A program made the translations under genes and the position numbers. Below the pieces are notes generated by a model. The model worked only from the letters and a program-made list of their open reading frames with translations, ran no database searches and had not been told where the DNA came from. A DNA stretch of 64,000 nucleotides, from positions 1 through 64,000 of the forward strand of contig BPJP01000011.1 of assembly GCA_026004675.1 (NCBI GenBank). The letters run 5' to 3'. Positions 48,247 to 57,185 of the stretch are shown here, piece by piece; the stretch's first letter is position 1, and every line of letters starts with the position of its first letter. The stretch comes from Gemmatales bacterium (GTDB taxonomy: Bacteria; Planctomycetota; Planctomycetia; Gemmatales; Gemmataceae).

Positions 48247-48741
48247 ATGAAGTGTCAATCCTGTTCCAAGCCGGCAACGGTCCATTTGACCGACATAAGT
48301 AACGGCGTCAAGAAGGAACTGCATTTATGCCAGGGGTGCGCGGAAAAGCAGCATTTGCTCCAGCAGCAAGGTCAGCTGAATTTGAAAGCGATTCTCCAGG
48401 CGTTGATCGGCCAGCACGTGGGCGAAGCGGACGAGTTGGCTCGATTGACCTGTCCACAATGTGGTATAAAGTATATGGAGTTCCGAGCCGAAGGAAGGCT
48501 GGGTTGTCCAAACGACTACGAGGTGTTTCGAACGGGTTTGGGCCCATTATTGAAGCGAATCCATCGCGCCACGCGTCATATCGGCAAAACGCCCCGGCAC
48601 GGACAGCGCAACGCGGAACTTCTTCGCGAACTGATGGAGCTTCGCCGGCGCTTGCAGCGGGCCGTCGACGCCGAAGCCTATGAAGAAGCAGCGCGGTTGC
48701 GCGACGAGATTCGTAAGAAGGAAGCCGTGGATGAATCTTGA
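48247..48741 (+). CDS. McsA-like zinc-finger/UVR-motif protein, second copy
   Basis: This 164-residue paralogue has the same layout: C-Q-S-C ... C-Q-G-C, C-P-Q-C-G-I-K-Y-M-E-F-R, C-P-N-D-Y-E-V-F, then a UVR motif Y-E-E-A-A-R-L-R-D-E-I. Between the two zinc units it carries a Q-Q-Q-G-Q-L-N-L-K-A-I-L-Q-A-L segment absent from the first copy. Its 3' end overlaps mcsB by 11 bases, so this copy is the one translationally coupled to the kinase. The start follows AAGGAGG. Confidence 0.85.
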   Translation: MKCQSCSKPATVHLTDISNGVKKELHLCQGCAEKQHLLQQQGQLNLKAILQALIGQHVGEADELARLTCPQCGIKYMEFRAEGRLGCPNDYEVFRTGLGPLLKRIHRATRHIGKTPRHGQRNAELLRELMELRRRLQRAVDAEAYEEAARLRDEIRKKEAVDES

Positions 48742-49792
48742 TGAACTGATTAACCACAACGGTGAATGGCTGCGTGGTGAAGGACCCGAGTCGGACATCG
48801 TTATCTCCAGCCGGGTCCGGCTCGCCAGAAACCTTGCCGCCTTCCCATTTACCAACCGGGCGACTCCCCACCAGAAAGGAGAAATCGAAGCCCTATTACG
48901 CAATCGCATCGCCAAGCTCGATACCCATTTCACCTACCATAGTGTCCACTTGCTGGACCCGCTGGAAAGGCAACTCCTTGTCGAAAGGCAACTGATCAGT
49001 CGCGAACTTGCCGCTGCGGAGGGACCGCGCGGCGTTGCCGTAAGCGACCGGGAGACAGCCAGCATCATGGTCAACGAGGAGGACCATATCCGGTTACAAG
49101 TGATTCGCAGCGGATTCGCTCTGGATGAAGTCTGGCAGGAAATCGACACCCTCGACGACAAGCTCGAGGAGTTGGTCAGCTATTCGTTCAGCGAGGAGTT
49201 CGGCTACTTGACGGCTTGCCCGACCAACGTCGGCACGGGCATGCGCGCCAGTGTCATGCTGCATTTGCCAGCTCTGGTGCTCACCAAACAAATCGAAAAA
49301 GTCTTTCGCGCTTTGCAGAAAATCCACCTCGCCGTTCGCGGACTGTACGGCGAAGGAAGCAGGGCGTCGGGCGACTTCTACCAGATTTCCAACCAGGTGA
49401 CCCTCGGCAAGAGCGAAACCACTATCCTCAACGAAATTCGTGAGGTCATCCCGCAGATCATCCACTACGAACGACAAGCACGCCAGAAACTCGTCACCGA
49501 TACCAAGCAAGTGCTGCAGGATCGGGTCTCACGCGCTTTTGGCACCTTGTGTTCGGCAACGATGATGACCTCCGAAGAGACGATGGATTTGTTATCGAGC
49601 GTTCGGTTGGGTATCAACCTTGGACTTCTGAACGATATCACAATTCCGACCGTGAACACCCTCTTTCTGCAAACCCAGCCAGCTCACTTGCAGAAGCTTA
49701 TTGGCGAGCCGCTCGACGGCGAGGACCGAAACGCGGCACGGGCTCGCCATTTACGTAGTCGGCTTCGCGAGAGCCGACCTCATCCAAACTAG
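48731..49792 (+). CDS. mcsB: Protein-arginine kinase McsB
   Basis: This 353-residue member of the ATP:guanido phosphotransferase family phosphorylates arginine residues and so marks proteins for ClpCP in Firmicutes. It has the nucleotide-binding S-S-R-V-R-L-A-R-N and the reactive-Cys segment L-T-A-C-P-T-N-V-G-T-G-M-R-A-S. The R-G-L-Y-G-E-G-S region and the C-terminal catalytic half are also present. Its start overlaps the second mcsA stop. ClpC and CtsR are not in the window. Confidence 0.93.
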   Translation: MNLDELINHNGEWLRGEGPESDIVISSRVRLARNLAAFPFTNRATPHQKGEIEALLRNRIAKLDTHFTYHSVHLLDPLERQLLVERQLISRELAAAEGPRGVAVSDRETASIMVNEEDHIRLQVIRSGFALDEVWQEIDTLDDKLEELVSYSFSEEFGYLTACPTNVGTGMRASVMLHLPALVLTKQIEKVFRALQKIHLAVRGLYGEGSRASGDFYQISNQVTLGKSETTILNEIREVIPQIIHYERQARQKLVTDTKQVLQDRVSRAFGTLCSATMMTSEETMDLLSSVRLGINLGLLNDITIPTVNTLFLQTQPAHLQKLIGEPLDGEDRNAARARHLRSRLRESRPHPN

Positions 49793-49793
49793 G

Positions 49794-50189
49794 ATGCGTC
49801 GCGTGTCGGGCCAAGCTGGTGTCAGCCGACCGGGACGAGTGTTGCGTCTCTTGATCTGGCTGATATTCACCTCCTTGTGGACTTATTCGCTTTTGGCGCC
49901 TCAGCCCGTACAACCCAGCGACGATCCTGTTTGCCAACGTCGATTCGCCCAGATCGCCAATGGTACGCATGTCGCTGTCTACTTTTTGTATGCCGTCTTG
50001 ACCGGATGGCTCCGTCTGGCGAAGCCGACGCGCTACTACTTTTTCGCGTTTCTCATGGTTCATGCCGCTCTGATCGAGTATTGCCAGACATTTTTTCCCT
50101 GGCGGCATGCATCGTGGGAAGACTTCGGACTGGATGTCGCGGGCATCGCGGTCGGAGTGGTGTTCAACTCGTATTGGTGGCGCGATTGA
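49794..50189 (+). CDS. VanZ-like small membrane protein
   Basis: The ATG at 49794 lies one base after the mcsB stop and gives 131 residues. Hydrophobic helices and the motifs Q-I-A-N-G-T-H-V-A-V-Y-F-L-Y-A, E-Y-C-Q-T-F-F-P-W-R-H-A-S-W-E-D-F-G-L-D-V-A-G fit the VanZ family. VanZ members alter teicoplanin sensitivity in enterococci, but the general function is unclear. Direct adjacency to mcsB suggests co-transcription. Confidence 0.8.
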   Translation: MRRVSGQAGVSRPGRVLRLLIWLIFTSLWTYSLLAPQPVQPSDDPVCQRRFAQIANGTHVAVYFLYAVLTGWLRLAKPTRYYFFAFLMVHAALIEYCQTFFPWRHASWEDFGLDVAGIAVGVVFNSYWWRD

Positions 50190-50278
50190 CGAGAAATGTT
50201 GCGTACCTGAAGCTGACACCACCTTGCAACTGCATGGGGAGAAGATCAGCGAAGTCCCCGTTCAGTGAACAGGCCGAT

Positions 50279-50554
50279 CTAATCGGAAATGGTATTCGCG
50301 CCGTTATCGGCCTCGCGTTGCGCTTTTTTCACCGAACGCCAAAAGATAAAGCCGAACGTTGCGAGGAGCAGGTAGGGCATTCCGCCCATAAGATAAATGC
50401 TGGCTGCATAGGCACGAGCCTGGCGGTAAGGATCCTGCCGGTTGTCCGAGGCAGCTTCGGAAATCGAATCGCTGCACAACGGGCACGCCCACACCTTTTC
50501 CCCAGGCATTATGAGGAGGACCGCTGTTAGCAGAACGGAACCAATCCACTTCAT
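50279..50554 (-). CDS. Small membrane protein with signal peptide
   Basis: This protein of about 91 residues starts at ATG 50554, with signal peptide V-L-L-T-A-V-L-L-I-M-P-G-E-K-V-W-A followed by a C-P-L-C pair. One more transmembrane helix (L-L-L-A-T-F-G-F-I-F-W) and a charged tail follow. The C-P-x-C next to the predicted cleavage site suggests a redox or metal site. It reads like planctomycete-specific conserved small proteins; no function known to me. It lies 83 bases downstream of the BBP7 gene on the same strand. Confidence 0.55.
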   Translation of the reverse strand: MKWIGSVLLTAVLLIMPGEKVWACPLCSDSISEAASDNRQDPYRQARAYAASIYLMGGMPYLLLATFGFIFWRSVKKAQREADNGANTISD

Positions 50555-50637
50555 GACGATTATTCTAGAGAAGCAAGCAGCGAAGTTCCAGAGCCTCGGC
50601 AACTTTTTCTTGCCTTCCCGTTTCCGCGAGTTTACGA

Positions 50638-51999
50638 CTAAAAGGTGAAGGCAGCGCCGAGATTCAGACCGTGCAGCCATAAGCTGGATCGACGGAAGAA
50701 GTTACCAGGCCGACTGCCCACGAAGTTCGGTTGGAAGGCGGCGTCGGTTGGCACCTGGCGAACATCGACAACGCGATCGAACTGTTCTCCCGGTCGGACC
50801 ACACTGCTCCAATAAAGAAAGTGGTATCCCACATACAATCGGAAGGAGTTGAATAGGGGATACTCCAGATTGAACGCGAATTCTGGGATGAAAGTGATCT
50901 TTTCGCGCTGGACCCGGCCAAAATTGCTGGCAACAGCTTGAATACCGCCGAATTGGGTCTGAGTGATCGACGGACCGACGATAGTCGACCGGCCAGAAAT
51001 ATTGACGACCTGTTCCGTGTACCCGACGGCGATATTGCCTTTGAGCTGGACATTGACGTGCCAGAGCGAGAAGGAGGTTCGGCAACCAAACTGTCCGCCG
51101 TAAAAGGCATTGCGAGTGAAGAAGTTATCGCTGGCGAAGATGGTGTGCGGCTGAGTGAAAGAGTTGCCGCCGAAATTAACGAGCGTCTGTGGACTGATGG
51201 CCCCGGTGAATTGCAAGACGTCGAGGCTTTCGTTCATCAGGACAAAGCGCGGGCCGAATTGCAGGTCGACGGTCCGTGCATTGGTGTCGAGGGTGTTATA
51301 GAGATTGGGCAGGAAGTTGAATTCTGCACTGTAGAAGTTGGTATTGCCGTCGACCGCCCAGCCGCCCGCTGCGAAATCGGGAAAACTGGTCACGAAGACG
51401 ACCTCAGGAGGCGTGATGGGAGGCTGGATCTGGAAGATGGATCGTGCGACGAGGGGGAAGCCTCCGCCGCCACTATTGCGAGCGTAGGTTTTGCCTGTCT
51501 CGACCCAAAAGCCGCTCAATTCGATCGGGTAAAATGTTTCTGGAACGTAGCCCAATGTCACCCGTACTCCATTGAGATGCCCTGTCGAAAATTCGTCGCC
51601 GCCAAATTCGCGCACGGTAGCCGACTGGCCCAAAGCGCCGAAATTGGTCGCCGGATTTGTGATGCCGTTGGTGGTAAACAATAGATCGCGATGTTGGTCT
51701 TTTTTCATCCACCAGCGCAAGTAGTCGGCACCGAAGAAGAAGCGATTCAACACCCGAGGCGGGGGAGGTATGTCTTCCCATGCAGTCGGAGAATCGCTGG
51801 GCAAACTGAGGGGAGCCGGGGGCTGGTTGGCGATCGCGCCAGCCGGGCCGGCCGCATCTGGAGGCACGTACGATGGACTTTGCGGCAGCGGCTCGGGCAT
51901 CTGTTCCACGGACTGCGCCGGTACCAGGTATTGCGCCAGTGCCAATTTGCACTCCAGCAAAACCGCCAAAAGCGCTACCGCGATCCATCCTCGCTTCAT
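50638..51999 (-). CDS. BBP7-family outer-membrane beta-barrel protein
   Basis: The ATG at 51999 follows GGAGA and opens a signal peptide (A-L-L-A-V-L-L-E-C-K-L-A-L-A). A Pro-rich spacer precedes F-F-F-G-A-D-Y-L-R-W-W-M-K-K, the hallmark opening of BBP7 barrels. The remainder is aromatic-rich alternating strands ending G-L-N-L-G-A-A-F-T-F, a beta-barrel C-terminus with a terminal Phe. At 453 residues it is normal for the family. It is likely an outer-membrane or cell-surface protein; its ligand is unknown. Confidence 0.9.
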   Translation of the reverse strand: MKRGWIAVALLAVLLECKLALAQYLVPAQSVEQMPEPLPQSPSYVPPDAAGPAGAIANQPPAPLSLPSDSPTAWEDIPPPPRVLNRFFFGADYLRWWMKKDQHRDLLFTTNGITNPATNFGALGQSATVREFGGDEFSTGHLNGVRVTLGYVPETFYPIELSGFWVETGKTYARNSGGGGFPLVARSIFQIQPPITPPEVVFVTSFPDFAAGGWAVDGNTNFYSAEFNFLPNLYNTLDTNARTVDLQFGPRFVLMNESLDVLQFTGAISPQTLVNFGGNSFTQPHTIFASDNFFTRNAFYGGQFGCRTSFSLWHVNVQLKGNIAVGYTEQVVNISGRSTIVGPSITQTQFGGIQAVASNFGRVQREKITFIPEFAFNLEYPLFNSFRLYVGYHFLYWSSVVRPGEQFDRVVDVRQVPTDAAFQPNFVGSRPGNFFRRSSLWLHGLNLGAAFTF

Positions 52000-52297
52000 G
52001 GCTGTCTCCACTCCGTCTTCCACTCGTGCCCGCGACCATTCGCGCAACGACACACTGAATTGAAATCGACTGCATAACCCGCGGACTTGAAAAAATCGCT
52101 GCGACACGAAAAACTTCGCTCTTTCATCCGAATGCGATCAATTTGGAGAAATCGGCCAATCCAGCGAAAACATGGTCGCTTTGCAACATTTATTGGGTGG
52201 TTCGATTTTTTCTTTTTCAAACGTGGACGGGCGGCGTATCCTGATACGGGTGAACGACCTTCCCGACGATTGAGATGGAACTCGAGGAATACTCCTG

Positions 52298-53737
52298 ATG
52301 GCAAACTTAAAGTTACGGCGAATTTGCCTGGCCGACTCTGACGCCGACCAGCGATTCGCCGATTTACGCAAACAGCTCAGTCCGCAAGGCGATGTCGTGA
52401 CGCCGAAAGGGAAAGCCCTGACGGAGGCGGTCTTCGGCGCCCCGCTATCGCCGAAGCAAGTCGTGGAACGAATCTGCGAAGACGTGCAAAAGCGCGGTCT
52501 GGAAGCGGTCCTGTACTTTACCGAGAAGTTCGACCAGGTGCGTTTGGACCCGCAAACGATGCGCGTCAGCCAGGCGGAACTCGAGGCAGCCCATGTTCGT
52601 GCTGACCAGCGGTTTTTGGAAACGATTCGCCGAGTGCGGGCCAATATCCTGGCTTTCCAGACAGGCGTGCTGAATCGCGATGCCGTCTTGACCGTCAGTG
52701 GCTCGCACGAATTGCGCTTACGCTATCGTCCTTTGCGCCGAGTCGGCGTTTGCGTCCCCGGCGGTGCCGCTGCCTATCCATCGACCGTTCTGATGACGGT
52801 CGTCCCTGCCCAGGCTGCCGGCGTGCCAGAGATCGTTCTGGTCGTTCCCCCTAGCCAATTCGGCGGCTACAATCGTGATCTGTTGGCCGTTTGCCGTGAA
52901 CTCGGATTGAGGGAAATCTACCGCATCGGCGGGGCCCAGGCGGTTGCCATGCTGGCGTATGGTGTCGATGGAGTGGAACCAGTCGACATGATCGTCGGTC
53001 CCGGGAACCTCTTCGTCACCCTGGCCAAACGCCATGTATTCGGCCAGGTCGCCATTGACATGCTGGCGGGGCCGAGCGAGATCGTCGTTCTCGCCGACGA
53101 CACCGCCCGACCGGATTACGTTGCCGCTGACATGATCGCCCAAGCCGAGCATGCTCCCGGTGCCAGCATTTTGATTTCCTGGCACCCTCCTTTTCTCGAT
53201 CAGGTGGAGCGGGAAATCAATAAACAATTGCCAGCCTTGCCTCGTGGCGAACTGGCCAGCGAAAGCCTGGAACGGTTCGGGGCCTTGGTCGAAGCCCGCG
53301 ATGTGGAGGAAGCCGTCGAATGTGCCAATCGCCTGGCTCCCGAACACCTGCACATCCAAGCCCGGCAAGCCGCTTCGCTTGTCGACCGGCTGCCAAACGC
53401 CGGTGCCATCTTTTGCGGCAACTACTCGCCGGTCGCACTGGGCGACTATGCTGCCGGGCCGTCACATGTCTTGCCGACAGGTGGCACAGCACGGTTTTCC
53501 AGCGGCCTTTGCGCCAATGACTTTCTGCGTCGATCCAGCGTCTTGAGCTTCGAACCCGCAGGTCTTCGAAAACTCGCAGGCGACGTGTGCCTGCTCGCTG
53601 AAAAAGAAGGCCTTACAGCACATGCTGCGAGTGTTGCCATCAGACTGCAAACCACTCCAAACGACGGGGCGACCGCGCCAGCTGCGGATGCGGTTGCTTC
53701 GGAGAAAACTGTCGCGGATGCAAAAACCAACGGTTAA
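52298..53737 (+). CDS. hisD: Histidinol dehydrogenase
   Basis: This zinc enzyme oxidises L-histidinol to histidine in two NAD-dependent steps. Motifs include V-C-V-P-G-G-A-A-A-Y-P-S-T-V, G-G-A-Q-A-V-A-M-L-A-Y-G, V-G-P-G-N-L-F-V-T, the catalytic Glu/His in A-Q-A-E-H-A-P-G-A and A-P-E-H-L-H-I-Q. The 479-residue protein carries a C-terminal low-complexity Ala/Thr tail of ~30 residues beyond the usual end. Other his genes are not adjacent. Confidence 0.96.
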   Translation: MANLKLRRICLADSDADQRFADLRKQLSPQGDVVTPKGKALTEAVFGAPLSPKQVVERICEDVQKRGLEAVLYFTEKFDQVRLDPQTMRVSQAELEAAHVRADQRFLETIRRVRANILAFQTGVLNRDAVLTVSGSHELRLRYRPLRRVGVCVPGGAAAYPSTVLMTVVPAQAAGVPEIVLVVPPSQFGGYNRDLLAVCRELGLREIYRIGGAQAVAMLAYGVDGVEPVDMIVGPGNLFVTLAKRHVFGQVAIDMLAGPSEIVVLADDTARPDYVAADMIAQAEHAPGASILISWHPPFLDQVEREINKQLPALPRGELASESLERFGALVEARDVEEAVECANRLAPEHLHIQARQAASLVDRLPNAGAIFCGNYSPVALGDYAAGPSHVLPTGGTARFSSGLCANDFLRRSSVLSFEPAGLRKLAGDVCLLAEKEGLTAHAASVAIRLQTTPNDGATAPAADAVASEKTVADAKTNG

Positions 53738-54167
53738 TCCACGGTACTTGCTTGTTGTTGACCGCTGGTCAAGGCAGCAACCCGATGGCCGACGGTGCAC
53801 AATCCACTCTTTTGCACACGAGAATGAGGCGGAGAATCGAGGCGAGGAAAGAACGCACGCCGAAAGCGCCGTTTGCTGACGGCGTACAAGAGTGCACATA
53901 ATAGCCAAAGCTTTTCGCAATCATTCCCGCTGTTCCGCCGCGTGCACCAGACCAACCCGATTATGAAAAGTCACGTGAGGCTGAGGCAGAAGACCGAATT
54001 GGTTGAAAAAGGAATTTTCTCCTTGATCACCTTCCATTGGCATTTTAAGAACAGGGTAGAACGAAGTTTTGCGGTGATCGTTCGCTGTCGGTAATCAAAA
54101 CCGCTCATCTTAACCTGGCCGCTTCGCGTATCGACCGAAGCCTGCCCTGTTTACGGGAGGTGCCGCA
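53738..54167. other. Long intergenic region between hisD and the small lipoprotein gene
   Basis: These 430 bases contain only short unsupported frames. I searched specifically for direct repeats of CRISPR type, a tRNA-like fold and att-like sites because this gap borders the accessory region, and saw none. Confidence 0.5.
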
Positions 54168-54596
54168 ATGACCGTTTGTCCACGTGAGAACATCTTTGAT
54201 AATTCCTGGCTTCCGATCGTGTTCTTTCCAGCCGTCGTTCTGTTTGCTGGTTGTGGCCTCGGTGGGACGGGCTATGGAAAAATGATCGAGAAAAACGGGG
54301 TCGAGGTCTACTATACGGACAAAGTCACAAAAGATGAGGCTGATAAACTATTGCAATATCTTCTGAAATCAGAATGGGGAGGCGACCGGAAAACGATCCA
54401 GCTAAACAAGACCGGAGCCACATACGAATTTCGCATGGTAATCAAGAAGGGCGTCGACCAGGACGACGAATTCGTACAAGTTGCAAAGGCTTTCGCACTC
54501 GAACTTTCACGAGAAGTCTTCGGGGGTGCCGATGTGGATATTCACTTTTGCGACGAGCATTTGCGCACGGTGCGAGTCGTTGTGCCGTTGCGTTAA
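54168..54596 (+). CDS. Putative lipoprotein of unknown function preceding the CRISPR operon
   Basis: This 142-residue protein has an N-terminal hydrophobic segment ending V-L-F-A-G-C-G-L-G-G, a probable lipobox (A-G-C), after a rather long 15-residue leader. The mature part is a mixed alpha/beta domain (G-V-E-V-Y-Y-T-D-K-V-T-K-D-E-A-D-K-L-L-Q-Y-L-L). I do not recognise a family. The start is preceded by GGGAGGTG. It lies upstream of cas10 but is separated by ~200 bases with a promoter candidate, so it is probably not part of the system. Confidence 0.6.
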   Translation: MTVCPRENIFDNSWLPIVFFPAVVLFAGCGLGGTGYGKMIEKNGVEVYYTDKVTKDEADKLLQYLLKSEWGGDRKTIQLNKTGATYEFRMVIKKGVDQDDEFVQVAKAFALELSREVFGGADVDIHFCDEHLRTVRVVVPLR

Positions 54597-54644
54597 TGAA
54601 CCGCATGGCGTGTTTCGTGGCCGAGACGCCGTTGTCTTTTTGGT

Positions 54645-54672
54645 TTGAAATTGTGCTTTAATCGTTTAAAAT
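54645..54672 (+). promoter_or_regulatory. Candidate sigma-70-type promoter for the CRISPR effector operon
   Basis: TTGAAA at 54645-54650 and TAAAAT at 54667-54672 are separated by 16 bases, inside the most AT-rich patch of the local sequence and about 120 bases before the cas10 start. All later genes in the operon overlap or nearly abut, so one promoter here could serve the whole unit. Confidence 0.4.
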
Positions 54673-54794
54673 TGCCAACTCACTCAATTGTTGATTATGA
54701 GGATAAAACGAATCCCTTGGACGTCGGCAAAACAGCGTTGACGTAGCGAAAGTCGGCGAAGTTATCGTGATCTGCCAAAGTAAGGAATGACACG

Positions 54795-56418
54795 ATGCGA
54801 TTCTTGGTAGTTGTCGACACGCCAGGCATCAAGCAGTTTGTCTTCGGCACTGACGCCCTGTCTGAGGTTCGCGGTGCCAGTGCCCTGCTCGACCGGCTGA
54901 ATCGGGAAGACACGGCGCGCAAGCTGAGAGACTATCTGGGAGAGGGGGCCTGCGAAACAATCTTTGCTAACGGCGGCACCGGCCAGTTCATCGTGCAGGC
55001 CCCTGATCGCACTCAGGTTCAGAGGGCGGTCGATCAACTCGCGGCCTACTACCACGAGCAGACAGGAGGAGAGATGCGACCTCTTGCGGGCGTGGCCGAG
55101 TGGGCAGGCGAGGACGAGACAGGCTATCGCGATGCGGTCCGGGCAGCCTTTGAGTATTTGCATCTGCAGCGTAACCTGGCTTCGCATCGCCCAACCGCGC
55201 CTACCTTGCCGTTCGTAGTGGAGTGCCAATCGACTTCACACTTGCCTGCTGTTCCCGGCAGGTACCAGTGGGGCGGCGAACCACTGTTACTTTCCCAGGC
55301 CAGTCGGCTCAAACGTGAAGAGAGCAGGCAGGCACGACGGGGCACCCTTTGGTCGGGTTGGATGGAATCGCTTGACCCCGATGGTCGCTTCCTCGACAAG
55401 GCGGACCACCTGCGCTACGCGGACGCTGAGGGCATTGGCGAGCACTCCTCCGGAAAGCGGAAGGGGTACATCGGCCTGATTTACGCCGATGGCAATGCGA
55501 TGGGCCGACTCGTGCAGGAACTCGACAGCCCGCAGGTCTGTCAGGCGTTCAGCGACTTGGTAGATAAGAGCGTTCGCGATGCCTGTTACGAGGCATTAAC
55601 AGAGGTTTGTTCCTCCGAGATTGGCGAAGCGCGAACTGCGCTGGACACAGGTGAAAAGTTCAAACGCCTGCCGGCAGACATTCTTTTGCTCGGCGGTGAC
55701 GATCTGCTCGTGCTGCTTCCGGCCGACCGTGCACTGAAGTTTGCCCTTTTGGTCACCAAAGCGTTTGAGCGCCTGACGCGCGAGCGGCAGACGCAATTAC
55801 CGCAACCGGCTCGGCATTTCTTCTCGGAGCGCGGGCTTAGCGGCCGCGGTCTGACCATTTCCTGTGGCGTTGCTCTTGGACCGGCTCGCTACCCCTTTTA
55901 CCTGCTGCTCGATCTGGCTGAAGACTTGCTTCGCAGCGCCCAAGCAGGGTGGCAGTGAGGATGAAACAAAGACCCAGTACTGGGCGCCGGCCTATGTCGA
56001 TTTCCACCTCCTTGCCGGGTCTGCCAGCCAGGAACTATCTGTTATCCGCGAAGAGGATTACCTTTGCCAGAGCGATCGCCCGCGCACGCTACGCCCCTAC
56101 CTGCGTGATCGTTTAGACCACTTGCGGAAGGCGGCCGAACGGCTCCAGCGCGCCAGGCTGCCTCGCAGCAAGATGCAAGACCTGTTCGAGGCAGCCTTGG
56201 AGCCACGTCCGCTCCAGGCGCAGCGCCGGGCCCAAGAAGTGTTTGGCCGGCTCCGCGAGGACAAAACCCACCGAGAACGGAGCGGTCTCTGGGATGCCCT
56301 CAGCGAGCTTGGAAAACTTGAGCCATATCCGTGGACCCGATGCAATGGTGTAACGGCCACAGCGCTCGCTGATTTGATCGATGCTCATGATTTATTCGCG
56401 TCGCCGGAGGAAACATGA
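54795..56418 (+). CDS. cas10: Cas10-like protein without HD domain (type III-D-like), apparent frameshift
   Basis: The large subunit of a type III CRISPR complex. It opens straight into the first palm domain (F-V-F-G-T-D-A-L-S-E-V-R-G-A-S-A-L-L-D at residues 16-33), so the N-terminal HD nuclease domain is absent. Palm 2 contains I-Y-A-D-G-N-A-M-G (~229-237) and the cyclase motif G-G-D-D at 300-303, intact. The frame stops at 55958 as given. Removing one C from CCC at 55939-55941 continues it as A-K-Q-G-G-S-E-D to 56418, adding the helical C-terminal (Cas11-like) region for ~540 residues. Its ATG follows AAGGA. The stop overlaps the next start (ATGA). With G-G-D-D intact it could make cyclic oligoadenylate; no effector is visible nearby. 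Confidence 0.85.
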
Positions 56419-57185
56419 ACCACCAGCCGCAGCGACTCGATGTCGAGTTTACTTTAACTTGGGAAGCCAGATGGCATGTCGGCAGTGGACTGGGAACTGC
56501 CCGAGTTGATCGGCTGCTTCGCCGGCGAGCCTGCGGGCCTAAAGGCGAGCGCGTGCCTTACGTTCCTGGCTCGCAGATCAAAGGTGTGCTACGGCATCAG
56601 TGCGAACGTCTGCTCGCTTCGCTCGGTGGAAACGTGGTCTCTCCTCATGTCGTTGGCCGAGTCCCGGATCAAGAAATGTTCGACGCGTTTTGTCCTCTCG
56701 CCCGATCGAAATTGCCGATTGACCGCCTTTTTGGTAGCCGTTTTCAGGGAGATTGTCTGTTTGTGGAAGACGCGGTTCCACTCGCGCCAGGTCGACTCTC
56801 GCCAATGCTCCACAGCCGCACATCCATTGATCGTGTTAGCGGGACCGCCCGCGATCGCGCTTTGTTCGTTACGGAGGTCGTCCCAGCAGGAGGTTCCGAA
56901 TTTCACAGCCGCGTGCTGGCTCGTCACCCCGTTGGTGCGCTTACCCAAGACGGCAACAGCTTCCCCTTCGAGTATTCTTTGTTAATCGCCGCCTTGCTCA
57001 GCCTGGATACGTTTGGCGGCGACAAGAGCACTGGGCACGGGAAATGTCGAATCACGATTTCGGGTGACAAGGTGCGCTGGAATGACAGGAAAGATTTCCC
57101 TGTCGCAGCGGCCTTAGAAAGTTTCGCAGATCTGGGCGAGGATTGGTACGCATTTTTGGAAGACTTTCGCCGAGAGGAATCATGA
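56415..57185 (+). CDS. Cas7-type RAMP protein (Csm3-like), first of the operon
   Basis: This 256-residue RAMP backbone subunit has the family's Gly-rich loop with an Asp upstream (G-S-G-L-G-T-A-R-V-D-R) and the signature V-P-G-S-Q-I-K-G-V-L-R. It also has D-R-L-F-G-S and T-S-I-D-R-V-S-G-T-A, typical of Csm3/Cmr4. The Asp in A-R-V-D-R lies where Csm3 places its RNA-cleaving aspartate. It overlaps cas10 and csx10 by four bases at each end. Confidence 0.85.
   Translation: MNHQPQRLDVEFTLTWEARWHVGSGLGTARVDRLLRRRACGPKGERVPYVPGSQIKGVLRHQCERLLASLGGNVVSPHVVGRVPDQEMFDAFCPLARSKLPIDRLFGSRFQGDCLFVEDAVPLAPGRLSPMLHSRTSIDRVSGTARDRALFVTEVVPAGGSEFHSRVLARHPVGALTQDGNSFPFEYSLLIAALLSLDTFGGDKSTGHGKCRITISGDKVRWNDRKDFPVAAALESFADLGEDWYAFLEDFRREES

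Noticed and set aside
53738..54794. HD-domain nuclease or CRISPR array upstream of cas10
   Set aside because: I looked for an HD motif in short frames and for repeats; only a small lipoprotein-like gene and a promoter candidate are present.
55864..56418. Separate small gene downstream of a shorter cas10
   Set aside because: Its first ~25 residues are out-of-frame cas10 sequence; the remainder is the natural C-terminal domain of Cas10 after one C is removed.
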